Shown here one piece after another: positions 8,599 to 17,034 of a stretch of DNA of 64,000 nucleotides. The notes beneath the pieces are model-generated. The model was not told the origin of the DNA and searched no databases. It saw only the letters and a program-made list of their open reading frames with translations. The position numbers were made by a program, and so were the translations under genes. Position 1 is the stretch's first letter; the number at the start of each line of letters is the position of its first letter. The DNA is taken from NCBI GenBank assembly GCA_030681195.1, contig JAUXXJ010000056.1, forward strand, positions 60,779-124,778. Direction: 5' to 3'. This DNA comes from Rhodocyclaceae bacterium (lineage in GTDB: Bacteria; Pseudomonadota; Gammaproteobacteria; Burkholderiales; Rhodocyclaceae).

Positions 8599-11406
8599 AT
8601 GCCGCCGAAGTCGAACAAATCCGCTGGCTCATCCCCGCAAGCCGACATCCTCAGCTACCGCCACCCCGACCGGCGCAAGAACAATCCCGAGGTCGGCATG
8701 GTCACGCCGGCCACCGACCCGGATGAGGGCAAGACCCGCTGGCAGCACGATCCGCATCTCGATCCCACGTTAAGCTGGACCGGCAAGGCCGAGCGCTTAA
8801 GCTTCAACGTCGACACGGTCAGCCTGCATGTGCATGAGCGCATCGACCCGGCGAGCATTCTGTCGGCCCTGCGCCGAAAAGTCGGCGCTGGCGAGACGGC
8901 AAAGGACAAGGCAAAAGGCGCCAAAGCCGCGCAACTAAAGGCCATCCAGCCCGGCCTGTTCGACGCGCCATTCGAAAGCCTGCCGCTGCGCGACGCCATT
9001 GACTTCTACAAGCACGACAAAGGCTGGAGCAATCGGCTGGTGGCCGGCGATTCGCTGCTGGTGATGAATTCGCTATTGCAGAAAGAAGGCATGGCCGGGC
9101 AGGTGCAGATGATCTACCTCGACCCGCCCTACGGCATCAAATACGGCTCCAACTTCCAGCCCTTCGTGAACAAGCGCGACGTGAAGGACAGGAAAGACGA
9201 AGACCTGACCCAAGAGCCGGAGATGATCAAGGCGTTTCGGGATACCTGGGAACTGGGGATTCACTCGTATCTGACTTACCTGCGCGACCGGCTGCTGCTG
9301 GCGAAGGAGTTGCTGAGCGAGAGCGGCAGCGTGTTTGTGCAGATTTCGGATGAGAACCTGCATCATGTGCGGGAGATCATGGATGAGGTGTTTGGCGTTG
9401 AGAATTTTGTTGCTCAGATTTCAGTACAAAAGACATCCGGTCAGACTGCAAAGTATCTGTCAGGCACAGTTGATTACCTGGTGTGGTTCGCAAAAAGCAT
9501 TGACCGCCTGAAGTATCGACAGCCTCTTGCATCAAAAGAAATAGGAGGGGCTGGTGCAGGGATGTACCAGTTTGTCGAGCTTCCAACAGGGCAATCTCGA
9601 AGGCTGACAAAAGCCGAAATTGAGGGGGTGTCGTTAGTTGATCAAGAAAGCCGTATTTTCCGGCTCGGCGATACCACGTCTCAGCGTCAGGGAAGAGACT
9701 CTGGTCTTGGCTCTGCTATGTATTTCCCCGTGCAACTAAGTGGCCGGGATTACTTTCCCCCAGCATCAAGAGGTTGGACTGCTACAAACGATGGTATGAG
9801 GAAATTGGCGTTAGCTGGTCGTTTGGCAGCACAAGGCGAGCGGTTGGCTTACAAAAGATACCTCGATGACTTTCTGGCTTTCCCTCTTGGCAACAATTGG
9901 GTAGATACCGCTGGTGCGTCTGACAGAATTTACGTCGTTCAGACGGCTGAAAAAGTTATCGAACGTTGCCTCCTGATGACCACCGACCCCGGCGATCTGG
10001 TGTTTGATCCGACCTGCGGTTCGGGCACGACGGCTTATGTGGCGGAGAAGTGGGGGCGGCGCTGGATGACTTGCGATACGTCGCGGGTGGCGGTGACGCT
10101 GGCGAAGCAGCGGCTGATGACGGCGAGTTACGATTACTTCGAGTTGCGCTATCCGCACGAAGGGCTGCGTGGCGGGTTTATCTGGAAGACGGTGCCGCAT
10201 GTCACGCTGAAATCCATCGCCAACAACCCGGACATCGACGCGATTTACGAGCGCCTGCACCCGGCCATTGAAGCGGCGTTGAAAGAACTCAACAAGGCGC
10301 TGAAAGCGGACGCCAAGGAATGGGAAGTGCCGTTCGACTTCCCCGAAGGCGCCGACGAAAAGGCGCGCCCGGCCTTCGAGGCGTTTCATGCCACGCGGCA
10401 GGCGATGCAAAAAGCGATGGATCGCTCCATCGCCGACCACGCCGATCAGGAAACGCTCTACGACCAGCCGGCGAAGTCGAAGGGCAAGCTGCGCATCACC
10501 GGGCCGTTTTCGGTCGAGGCAGTGCCGTTCCCGACCGTGCAGGCGCTGGACGATGAAAGTCGGCGCTGGCAGGACGGCGCTCAGTTGAGTACATGGGCAG
10601 CGGACGCCAGCATCGCCCGCTCCGGCGAATCCTCACGCCAGCACCAGTGGCGCGACGAACTGCTGAAAACCGGCATTCGTGGCAAGGGCGGGCAAATTCT
10701 CAAGTTCGCCGAACTGGAAACCCTGCCGGGCACGAAGTATCTGCATTGCACCGGCCATACCGAGGACGGCCTGCGCGTCGTCGTGCATTTCGGCCCCGAA
10801 CACGCGGCGCTGGAGCAACGTGCCGTGACCAACGCGCTGGAAGAAGCCGGCAACCTGTTCCCGCTGCCGAAGATGATTGTGTTCTGCGCCTTCACTTTCG
10901 ATCCCGAGGCGGCTAAGGACATCGACCATCTGAAAGGCATCACGGCGCTGAAGGCGCAGATGAATACCGACCTGCTGACCGACGACCTGAAAAAGGCGCG
11001 TTCCAGCAACCAGAGCTTCTGGCTGATGGGCCAGCCGGATGTGGACGTTAGAAAGCGCAAGGATGGCCTGTTTGAAGTCGAGGTCAACGGCTTCGACTAC
11101 TTCGATACGGCGAAAGGCGAACTCGTCTCGGGCGGCAAGGGCCGCATCGCCATGTGGTCGCTCGATACCGACTACGACGAACGCTCGCTGTTCCCGCATC
11201 AGGTGTTCTTCCCGCTGGCCGGCAAGGGCGAGGGCTGGGAAAAGCTGAAGAAGGACATCCGCGCCGAGCTGGATGAGGACGCGCTGGAGGCCTTTCACGG
11301 CACCGTCTCGCTGCCGTTTGCGGCGGGGGATAATCGCAAGGTGGCAGTGAAGATTGTGGACGACCGGGGGATTGAGTCGTTAAGGATTGTGGGATTGGAG
11401 GGGTGA
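8599..11406 (+). CDS. Type III-like Mod: site-specific DNA N-methyltransferase (beta class)
   Basis: A 935-residue modification methyltransferase of a two-gene restriction-modification system. The catalytic motif DPPY is at about residue 175 (MIYLDPPYGIKYGSN), and the SAM-binding motif FDPTCGSGTT follows at about 469. DPPY before FxGxG is the beta class, as in type III Mod. Between them (about residues 270-455) lies the presumed target recognition region, visibly lower in GC than the rest. A long C-terminal extension of about 450 residues is typical of large Mod proteins paired with a helicase-nuclease. Two copies of the dispersed repeat are in frame ([23 protein letters not shown]). Confidence 0.9.
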   Translation: MPPKSNKSAGSSPQADILSYRHPDRRKNNPEVGMVTPATDPDEGKTRWQHDPHLDPTLSWTGKAERLSFNVDTVSLHVHERIDPASILSALRRKVGAGETAKDKAKGAKAAQLKAIQPGLFDAPFESLPLRDAIDFYKHDKGWSNRLVAGDSLLVMNSLLQKEGMAGQVQMIYLDPPYGIKYGSNFQPFVNKRDVKDRKDEDLTQEPEMIKAFRDTWELGIHSYLTYLRDRLLLAKELLSESGSVFVQISDENLHHVREIMDEVFGVENFVAQISVQKTSGQTAKYLSGTVDYLVWFAKSIDRLKYRQPLASKEIGGAGAGMYQFVELPTGQSRRLTKAEIEGVSLVDQESRIFRLGDTTSQRQGRDSGLGSAMYFPVQLSGRDYFPPASRGWTATNDGMRKLALAGRLAAQGERLAYKRYLDDFLAFPLGNNWVDTAGASDRIYVVQTAEKVIERCLLMTTDPGDLVFDPTCGSGTTAYVAEKWGRRWMTCDTSRVAVTLAKQRLMTASYDYFELRYPHEGLRGGFIWKTVPHVTLKSIANNPDIDAIYERLHPAIEAALKELNKALKADAKEWEVPFDFPEGADEKARPAFEAFHATRQAMQKAMDRSIADHADQETLYDQPAKSKGKLRITGPFSVEAVPFPTVQALDDESRRWQDGAQLSTWAADASIARSGESSRQHQWRDELLKTGIRGKGGQILKFAELETLPGTKYLHCTGHTEDGLRVVVHFGPEHAALEQRAVTNALEEAGNLFPLPKMIVFCAFTFDPEAAKDIDHLKGITALKAQMNTDLLTDDLKKARSSNQSFWLMGQPDVDVRKRKDGLFEVEVNGFDYFDTAKGELVSGGKGRIAMWSLDTDYDERSLFPHQVFFPLAGKGEGWEKLKKDIRAELDEDALEAFHGTVSLPFAAGDNRKVAVKIVDDRGIESLRIVGLEG
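8877..8900 (+). repeat. Dispersed repeat, copy 3 (inside mod)
   Basis: AAAA, core GTCGGCGCTGGC, triplet GAG, ACGGC; identical to copy 1 but read in another frame (KVGAGETA). It sits in a variable linker before the conserved PLRDAIDFYKH block. Confidence 0.9.
10555..10578 (+). repeat. Dispersed repeat, copy 4 (inside mod)
   Basis: GAAA, core GTCGGCGCTGGC, triplet AGG, ACGGC. It is read as ESRRWQDG in the C-terminal half of Mod, a third reading frame of the repeat. Confidence 0.88.
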
Positions 11407-11409
11407 GCT

Positions 11410-11679
11410 ATGCCAGTTGTCAGTATGTTCTATGGTCTGATTGTCTATATGTACTTTCTCGATACGAAACAGCATCATCGGCCACATATTCACGTCGAGT
11501 ATCAGGGAGTGGAATGCGTCGTGTCGATTCCCGATGGCGAGTTCCTCGAAGGTAGGCTCCCTCCCGCTAAGACCAAGCTGCTGGTAGCGTGGCTTGAAAT
11601 TCATCAGGAAGAGTTGATGGCCGATTGGGCTTTGGCAGTGAAAGGCCAGGGCATTTTCAAAATCGAGCCCTTGCGTTGA
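11410..11679 (+). CDS. DUF4160 domain protein
   Basis: An 89-residue protein starting 4 bp after mod. The pattern MPVVSMFYGLIVYMYFLDTKQHHRPHIHVEYQG matches DUF4160 proteins, which have a conserved HxPHIHV block. It is followed 14 bp later by a DUF2442 gene. DUF4160 and DUF2442 genes are commonly adjacent and are suspected toxin-antitoxin-like pairs, although a function has not been established to my knowledge. Its place inside a restriction-modification operon suggests co-transfer. Confidence 0.85.
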   Translation: MPVVSMFYGLIVYMYFLDTKQHHRPHIHVEYQGVECVVSIPDGEFLEGRLPPAKTKLLVAWLEIHQEELMADWALAVKGQGIFKIEPLR

Positions 11680-11693
11680 TCGAGGAGCGGAAA

Positions 11694-11945
11694 ATGAACC
11701 CACGTGTAACCCAGGCCGTGTGCCACAACGATTTCACCATTACGCTGACGTTTGCCAATGGCGAATGTCGTCAGTTCGACACCCGGCCTTATCTCGACTA
11801 TCCGGTTTTTCAATCGCTTAAAAATCCAGGTTATTTTCAGTGCGGGACGGTCGCACATGGGACGGTAGTTTGGCCGGGGGAGGAAGATTTTTGCCCGGAT
11901 ACGCTGTATCTGGAGAGTGAAGTGCTGGAGCGCGAGGTCGCTTGA
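11694..11945 (+). CDS. DUF2442 domain protein
   Basis: An 83-residue protein. The DUF2442 pattern is clear: VTQAVCHNDFTITLTFANGECRQFDTRPYLDYPVFQSLKNPGYF and WPGEEDFCPDTLY. I chose the ATG at 11694, preceded by GAGGAGCGG, over a longer frame overlapping the DUF4160 gene. It pairs with the upstream DUF4160 gene, and its stop abuts the addiction-module gene. Confidence 0.87.
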   Translation: MNPRVTQAVCHNDFTITLTFANGECRQFDTRPYLDYPVFQSLKNPGYFQCGTVAHGTVVWPGEEDFCPDTLYLESEVLEREVA

Positions 11946-11946
11946 G

Positions 11947-12195
11947 ATGGAAAATCCGAAGATAAGCGACCCTTTTCAAATCGTTTTGGACATGGCGCGC
12001 AAGCTCAGCCTCGATGAGCAAATTGGCTTGGCCGACATCTTGTACGCCGAAGCTGCCATGCCTGTCGAGGAATGGGAAGCGGCTTGGGCGAAGGAGTGTG
12101 AAAGGCGTATGGCTGCACTGGATCGCGGGGAAATGGAGTTGATTGACGCCGATGAGGTGCATGCCGCACTTGAGGCGAAGTACGGCCCGCTATGA
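11947..12195 (+). CDS. Addiction module antitoxin-like protein
   Basis: An 82-residue acidic helical protein (LVLDMARKLSLDEQIGLADILYAEA, then DRGEMELIDADEVHAALEAKYGPL) of the putative addiction-module component family found beside ParE/RelE-like toxins. The start at 11947 is one base after the DUF2442 stop. It overlaps the toxin ATG by 4 bp, a typical antitoxin-first arrangement. It presumably binds and neutralises the downstream toxin. Confidence 0.8.
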   Translation: MENPKISDPFQIVLDMARKLSLDEQIGLADILYAEAAMPVEEWEAAWAKECERRMAALDRGEMELIDADEVHAALEAKYGPL

Positions 12196-12497
12196 AAGTG
12201 CGCTTCCTACCCGACGCGCGGCGCGAATTCAATGAGGCGTTGGCGTATTACTACCGCCTTCGCCCGCTCAAAGCGCGCAATTTTTTGGTGTTGGCGCGGC
12301 GGATGGGGGCAGAACTGGCTGAATATCCAGAGGCGCGCCCCACCATCGCTGCGGAATTGCACGAGCATGGTTTGATTGGATTCAGGGAGTCGCTGATCTA
12401 CCGTATCGACCCCGAGGGAATTTGTGTCGTCGCTTGCGCGCATCCGGGTTATCGCCCGGGTGGCGAAGCATCACTGCGCTCGAAAGTACTGACTTGA
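12192..12497 (+). CDS. ParE/RelE-superfamily toxin
   Basis: A 101-residue basic protein with the RelE/ParE fold signature: VRFLPDARREFNEALAYYYRLRPLKARNFL at the start, a central PTIAAELHEHGLIGFRESLIYRID, and a C-terminal strand ICVVACAHPGYRPGG. Members either poison gyrase or cleave mRNA; the sequence alone does not decide which. The start overlaps the antitoxin, and the stop overlaps the TTG start of res (TTGA). The toxin-antitoxin pair is therefore translationally threaded into the restriction operon. Confidence 0.85.
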   Translation: MKVRFLPDARREFNEALAYYYRLRPLKARNFLVLARRMGAELAEYPEARPTIAAELHEHGLIGFRESLIYRIDPEGICVVACAHPGYRPGGEASLRSKVLT

Positions 12498-15283
12498 CCG
12501 CCGCCTCCCTCATCCTCAACTCCCCCTACGCCGCGCCCACGCGCCACTGGCAACCGGGCAACGGCGGCGCACTGGTCGAAGCCGCTGGCCGGCGTCCCGC
12601 CAGCTACGAGATTTTCGACATCCGCAACAACACGCGGCGCAGCGAGGCGCTGGACAAGGTCAATGAGATTCGCGGACGGGTGGATGCCTGGCGTGCCGCC
12701 GGTTATCCGGGCGCGACGGCCATTTCGCGCCGGCTGCTGGAACACTGGTACGACGCAACTGCCCGCGTGCATCCGTTCTACTTCTGCCAGCTTGAAGCCA
12801 TCGAGACGCTGATCTGGTGGGTGGAAGGTTCGCCCGAATTCAGGCAAGGCGTGTTCCTGCCCGGTGATGGCGGGCCGTGGGAGCGCGTGTGCAGCAAGAT
12901 GGCGACGGGCACCGGCAAGACGCTGGTGATGGGCATGATCGTCGTCTGGCAGGTGGCGAACGCGCTGGCTTACCCGAAGCGCAAGGATTTTTCGCGCGCC
13001 ATCTTTGTGGTTGCACCGGGGCTGACAGTGAAGGAGCGGCTGCGCGTCCTGTATCCCGGCGAGCCGGATAATGTCTATGACGAATTCGGCCTGTGCCCTT
13101 CGGAGGCGACGCGCCAGCAGATCAACCGTGCCGAAATACTGGTGGATAACTGGCATGCGCTGATGCCGCTGGTGCCACCGGAACGTTCGGTGGTGAAGAA
13201 AGGCAAGGAAAGCGACGAAGCCTTTACGCGCCGCGTGCTGGGCAAGCTGGCGACGCACAAGCATCTGGTCGTGATCAACGACGAGGCGCACCACGCCTGG
13301 CGGGTGCCGGCGGATGTGAAGCTGTCGAAGAAGCAGGCTGCCGAGTCGGGCATTGACCTGGACGAGGCGACACGCTGGATCGAGGGACTGGACCGCATCC
13401 ACAAGACGCGCGGCTTGCTGCGCTGTTTTGATTTGTCGGCGACGCCGTTCGCGCCGACCGGCAAGGCCAATGCGGAAGCCGGCCTGTTCTCGTGGATCGT
13501 GTCAGATTTCGGCCTGAATGATGCCATCGAGGCCGGGCTGGTCAAAACGCCGCGCGTGGTGGTGCGCGACGATGCGCTGCCGGACACGAAGACCCTGCGC
13601 TCCAAGCTCTATCACCTCTACCGCGACGACGAGGTGGCGGACGATTTGAACCGGCGCGGGGCGCAGGCCCATGAGCCACTACCAAAGCTGGTGCAGGATG
13701 CTTACACGCTGCTCGGTGCCGATTGGCGTGCGGCTTTGGCCGACTGGCAGGTGGCAGGCCACAGCTCGCCGCCGGTGCTGCTGACGGTGTGCAATCGCAC
13801 CGAGACTGCCGCGCGCATCGAGCATTATTTCAAGCAGGGCAATGCCCATTGGCCGGAACTGCATGCGCCGGAAAAGACGCTGCGTGTCGACTCAAAGGTG
13901 CTGGAGAAGGCCGAGCAGGGCGAGACGGCGGCCAGCGACAAGGATTACGAGGCGGAATTGCGCGCCATCGTGGCAGCGGCCGACATTCCACAGCCAACGA
14001 AGGAGCGGTTGTCAGGACTGACGAAGGAAGAACTGCTGCGCGAAATTGTCGATAACGTCGGCAAGCGCGGGCGCGCCGGACAGGATGTGCAGAAGGTGAT
14101 TTCGGTGGCGATGCTGTCCGAGGGTTGGGATGCCAAGAACGTGACGCACATCATGGGGCTGCGCGCCTTTACCTCGCAGCTACTCTGTGAGCAGGTGATC
14201 GGTCGCGGCTTGCGCCGGGTTTCCCACGACCTTGATGAGAACGGACTGTTCAAGCCGGAATACGTGAACATCTTCGGTGTGCCGCTGTCGATTTTTCAGG
14301 AAGTCGGCGCTGGCGGGACGGCACCACCGCCGCCGAAGCCAAGTACCCAGATCGAGGCATTGCCGGAGCGCAACGCGCTGGAGCTGCGCTGGCCGAATGT
14401 GTTGCGTATCGATACGGTGCTGCAGCCGACCCTGGTGGTGGATTGGAAGGCTGTGCCACCTTTGACCCTCAACCCGGCGCAGACGCCGATTGTCGCCGAG
14501 ATCGCCCCGGCGCTGGGCGGCGCGGCGGACATGAGCAAGGTGACGCGCATTGATCTCGAATTGCTCCCGGAGAGTTTTCGTTTGCAGCGCTTGGTCTTCC
14601 GCGCCGCACAGAAGGCGTTTGAGCAAACCGTCAGCGGATTTACCGGGCAGCGCGATTTTCTGGCGTTGCAATTGATCCGTCTGGTCGAGCAATTCCTGGC
14701 CACGGACAAGCTCGATATTCCCAGCCTGTTTCATCAGGATGAGGCCCGCCGTCGGATTCTGATCGCGCTCAATCTCGACGGCATCGTGCAGCACCTGATG
14801 CGCCACGTCGAGCAGCAGAACCGCGAGCGCCTGGAGCCGGTGTTCGACGAGGAACAGCCCCTCGGCTCGACCCGTGCCATGCGGACGTGGTACACGACCA
14901 AGACCTGCCACCCGACGCAAAAGTCGCAGATCAGCCACATGCTCGCCGACAGTGCCTGGGAACAGCATGCGGCGAATTTGTTGGAGATGGATAAACGTGT
15001 GGTTGCTTACGCCAAGAACGACCACCTTGGTTTCCAGATTGTCTATCTGTGGAACGGCGTACGGCGGCGTTACCTGCCCGATTTTCTGATTCGGCTGAGT
15101 AACGGCAAGACATTGGTGCTGGAAATCAAGGGCGAAGACTCCGAACAGAACCGCGCCAAGCGCGCAGCACTGGCGGTCTGGGTGCAAGCGGTGAATGCCA
15201 AGGGCGGGTTCGGCATCTGGTGTTGGGAGGTTGCCTTTCAGCCCGCCGACATACAGGACATTCTGGCGCGACAAGGAAACTGA
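12494..15283 (+). CDS. Type III-like Res: SF2 helicase-restriction endonuclease
   Basis: A 929-residue restriction subunit. The Walker A motif MATGTGKT is near residue 140, the DEAH box (INDEAHHAW) near 262, and helicase motif VI-like QVIGRGLRR near residue 568. The C-terminal nuclease has PDFLIRL near 861 and LVLEIKG near 876, a PD-(D/E)xK pattern. I chose the TTG at 12494, which overlaps the toxin stop; the ATG at 12422 would add 24 residues overlapping the toxin gene. It acts with the Mod protein encoded from 8599. A dispersed repeat is in frame as [13 protein letters not shown] after the helicase core. Confidence 0.88.
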   Translation: MTAASLILNSPYAAPTRHWQPGNGGALVEAAGRRPASYEIFDIRNNTRRSEALDKVNEIRGRVDAWRAAGYPGATAISRRLLEHWYDATARVHPFYFCQLEAIETLIWWVEGSPEFRQGVFLPGDGGPWERVCSKMATGTGKTLVMGMIVVWQVANALAYPKRKDFSRAIFVVAPGLTVKERLRVLYPGEPDNVYDEFGLCPSEATRQQINRAEILVDNWHALMPLVPPERSVVKKGKESDEAFTRRVLGKLATHKHLVVINDEAHHAWRVPADVKLSKKQAAESGIDLDEATRWIEGLDRIHKTRGLLRCFDLSATPFAPTGKANAEAGLFSWIVSDFGLNDAIEAGLVKTPRVVVRDDALPDTKTLRSKLYHLYRDDEVADDLNRRGAQAHEPLPKLVQDAYTLLGADWRAALADWQVAGHSSPPVLLTVCNRTETAARIEHYFKQGNAHWPELHAPEKTLRVDSKVLEKAEQGETAASDKDYEAELRAIVAAADIPQPTKERLSGLTKEELLREIVDNVGKRGRAGQDVQKVISVAMLSEGWDAKNVTHIMGLRAFTSQLLCEQVIGRGLRRVSHDLDENGLFKPEYVNIFGVPLSIFQEVGAGGTAPPPPKPSTQIEALPERNALELRWPNVLRIDTVLQPTLVVDWKAVPPLTLNPAQTPIVAEIAPALGGAADMSKVTRIDLELLPESFRLQRLVFRAAQKAFEQTVSGFTGQRDFLALQLIRLVEQFLATDKLDIPSLFHQDEARRRILIALNLDGIVQHLMRHVEQQNRERLEPVFDEEQPLGSTRAMRTWYTTKTCHPTQKSQISHMLADSAWEQHAANLLEMDKRVVAYAKNDHLGFQIVYLWNGVRRRYLPDFLIRLSNGKTLVLEIKGEDSEQNRAKRAALAVWVQAVNAKGGFGIWCWEVAFQPADIQDILARQGN
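14299..14322 (+). repeat. Dispersed repeat, copy 5 (inside res)
   Basis: GGAA, core GTCGGCGCTGGC, triplet GGG, ACGGC. It is read as EVGAGGTA just after the helicase core, followed by a proline-rich linker. Confidence 0.9.
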
Positions 15284-15284
15284 C

Positions 15285-16475
15285 ATGGCAGAGTTGATAT
15301 TGCATCCCGGCAAGGAGCGTTCCTTATTCAAACGTCACCCGTGGATTTTCGATACCTCGGTGGCGCACCTCGGCGGGCACGCCCGTTCCGGCGACACCGT
15401 GACGATTCAGGATGAGCGCGGCAAGCCGCTGGCGAAGGCCGCCTTTTCACCGCACTCGAAGATTCGTGCGCGTGTCTGGAGTTTCGATGTTGACACGACG
15501 ATCGACCATGCCTTCTTCAAGCGCCGCGTCGCCGAGGCGGTCGCGCGGCGGTGTGCATTTCCCGAGCTGGCAGGACAGGCCGGCTTGCGTCTGATCCACG
15601 CTGAATCCGACGGTCTGCCCGGCGTGATTGCCGACCAGTACGGCGACACGGTCGTCGTGCAACTGACCAGCGCCGGCGCCGAGAAATGGCGCAGCGCCAT
15701 CGTCGATGGCCTGCAGAAGGCGACGGGCTGCGCGCGCGTCTATGAACGATCCGACTCCGAAGTGCGCGGCCTCGAAGGGCTGGAACCGGCCACCGGCTGG
15801 CTGCAAGGCGCGGCACCCGCCAGCGAAATTACCATCGAAGAACATGGTGTGACCATGGCGGTCGACATCGTTGCCGGCCACAAGACCGGCTTCTATCTCG
15901 ACCAGCGCGATAACCGCCGGCTGCTCGCCGAACTGAGCCAGGGCAAGCGCATCCTCAACTGCTTCTGCTACACCGGAGGCTTTTCGCTACAGGCACTCTC
16001 AGGCGGCGCGGCCAGCGTGCTGTCCATCGACAGTTCGCAACCCGCACTCGACCGTGCGGCGGCCAATCTCGCCCTCAATCCCCGACTGGATGCGGCAAAA
16101 GCCGAATGGCGCTGCGCCAATGTATTCGACGAACTGCGCAAGCTGAAGGCGGCCGGCGAAAGCTTCGATCTCATCGTCCTTGATCCGCCCAAATTCGCGC
16201 CTTCGGCCAGCCATGCCGAACGCGCCAGCCGCGCCTACAAGGACATCAACCTGCTCGGCTTCAAGCTGCTTGCCCCGGGCGGATGGTTGATGACTTATTC
16301 CTGCTCCGGCGGCATCGGCGCTGAACTGTTCCAGAAAATTGTCGCCGGCGCCGCATGCGATGCGGGACGGACAGCGCGCATCGTTAAACGCCTGCAGGGC
16401 GCTGCCGACCATCCGGTCGATCTGGCGTTTCCCGAAGGGGAGTATCTCAAGGGTTTGTTGTTACAGGCAGATTGA
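15285..16475 (+). CDS. rlmI: 23S rRNA (cytosine) methyltransferase, RlmI-like
   Basis: A 396-residue SAM-dependent rRNA methyltransferase of the YccW/RlmI family, the same length as the E. coli protein. An N-terminal PUA-like domain (LHPGKERSLFKRHPWIFDTSV) precedes an EEHGVTMAVDIVAGHKTGFYLDQRDNR segment. The Rossmann domain follows with LNCFCYTGGFSLQAL and IVLDPPKFAPS, and YSCSGGI near the end. The ATG at 15285 lies one base after the res stop; the longer upstream frame overlaps res and was rejected. It may be cotranscribed with the restriction genes by position only. Confidence 0.9.
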   Translation: MAELILHPGKERSLFKRHPWIFDTSVAHLGGHARSGDTVTIQDERGKPLAKAAFSPHSKIRARVWSFDVDTTIDHAFFKRRVAEAVARRCAFPELAGQAGLRLIHAESDGLPGVIADQYGDTVVVQLTSAGAEKWRSAIVDGLQKATGCARVYERSDSEVRGLEGLEPATGWLQGAAPASEITIEEHGVTMAVDIVAGHKTGFYLDQRDNRRLLAELSQGKRILNCFCYTGGFSLQALSGGAASVLSIDSSQPALDRAAANLALNPRLDAAKAEWRCANVFDELRKLKAAGESFDLIVLDPPKFAPSASHAERASRAYKDINLLGFKLLAPGGWLMTYSCSGGIGAELFQKIVAGAACDAGRTARIVKRLQGAADHPVDLAFPEGEYLKGLLLQAD

Positions 16476-16476
16476 C

Positions 16477-16500
16477 GCCGCCCCACCAACGCCGACTTTT
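16477..16500 (-). repeat. Dispersed repeat, copy 6 (between convergent genes)
   Basis: Minus-strand reading: AAAA, core variant GTCGGCGTTGGT, triplet GGG, then GCGGC. It starts right after the rlmI stop and its T-run supplies two bases of the TAA stop of the DUF3299 gene. Confidence 0.75.
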
Positions 16501-17032
16501 ACTTCTTCTTGAGTTCCTCGTAGGGCGCGACCTTATCCACTGTCAGCCGGTAGCCGGCGACGCCCCAGGTCGTTTCGCCGCGCTGGACGCTGAAGGTGCC
16601 GTAAGTCCAGATCGGTACCATCATCTTTACGCCGGTCAGCGGCTTGGCCGACTTGGCGTGGATGATCTGGTTAGCGGGCGGTGGCGGGGTGTGGATGCAG
16701 GCGCCGAAGTAGGGGACGATGAGGAATTCGGTGACCTTGTCCCCTTGGCGTTCGAGCGGCAGGGCGAAGCCGGCGATGCGGCCTTTTTTGCCGTTCAATG
16801 CGGGTTCGGCGGGGGCGTTGTCCCAGGCTTGCTTGAGTCTTTCGAGTGCTTCGATGGCGCGGGGATCGGAATCCTGCATTTTCGACAGATCGAGCCCCTT
16901 GAATTCGGCCGATGGGTCCCAGCCTTTCGGCACCATTGCTTCCCACTTGATCTCCGGCCACGCATTGGCAGGCGGTGCCGCCTGGACAGCAGCAGTGAGA
17001 AGAAGGGCGGCAAAAAGGCTGATCAGTCGCAT
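16499..17032 (-). CDS. DUF3299 domain periplasmic protein of a zinc-uptake operon
   Basis: A 177-residue exported protein with signal peptide MRLISLFAALLLTAAVQA. The body shows the DUF3299 pattern (KKGRIAGFALPLERQGDKVTEFLIVPYFGACIHTPPPPANQIIH, then VPIWTYGTFSV), with a Cys and His in a possible metal site. It starts 2 bp after the permease gene and closes a five-gene minus-strand operon (ZIP, DUF2796/ZrgA-like, ABC ATPase, FtsX-type permease, DUF3299). Zinc-related work at the envelope is inferred from that context. Confidence 0.82.
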   Translation of the reverse strand: MRLISLFAALLLTAAVQAAPPANAWPEIKWEAMVPKGWDPSAEFKGLDLSKMQDSDPRAIEALERLKQAWDNAPAEPALNGKKGRIAGFALPLERQGDKVTEFLIVPYFGACIHTPPPPANQIIHAKSAKPLTGVKMMVPIWTYGTFSVQRGETTWGVAGYRLTVDKVAPYEELKKK

Positions 17033-17034
17033 CG

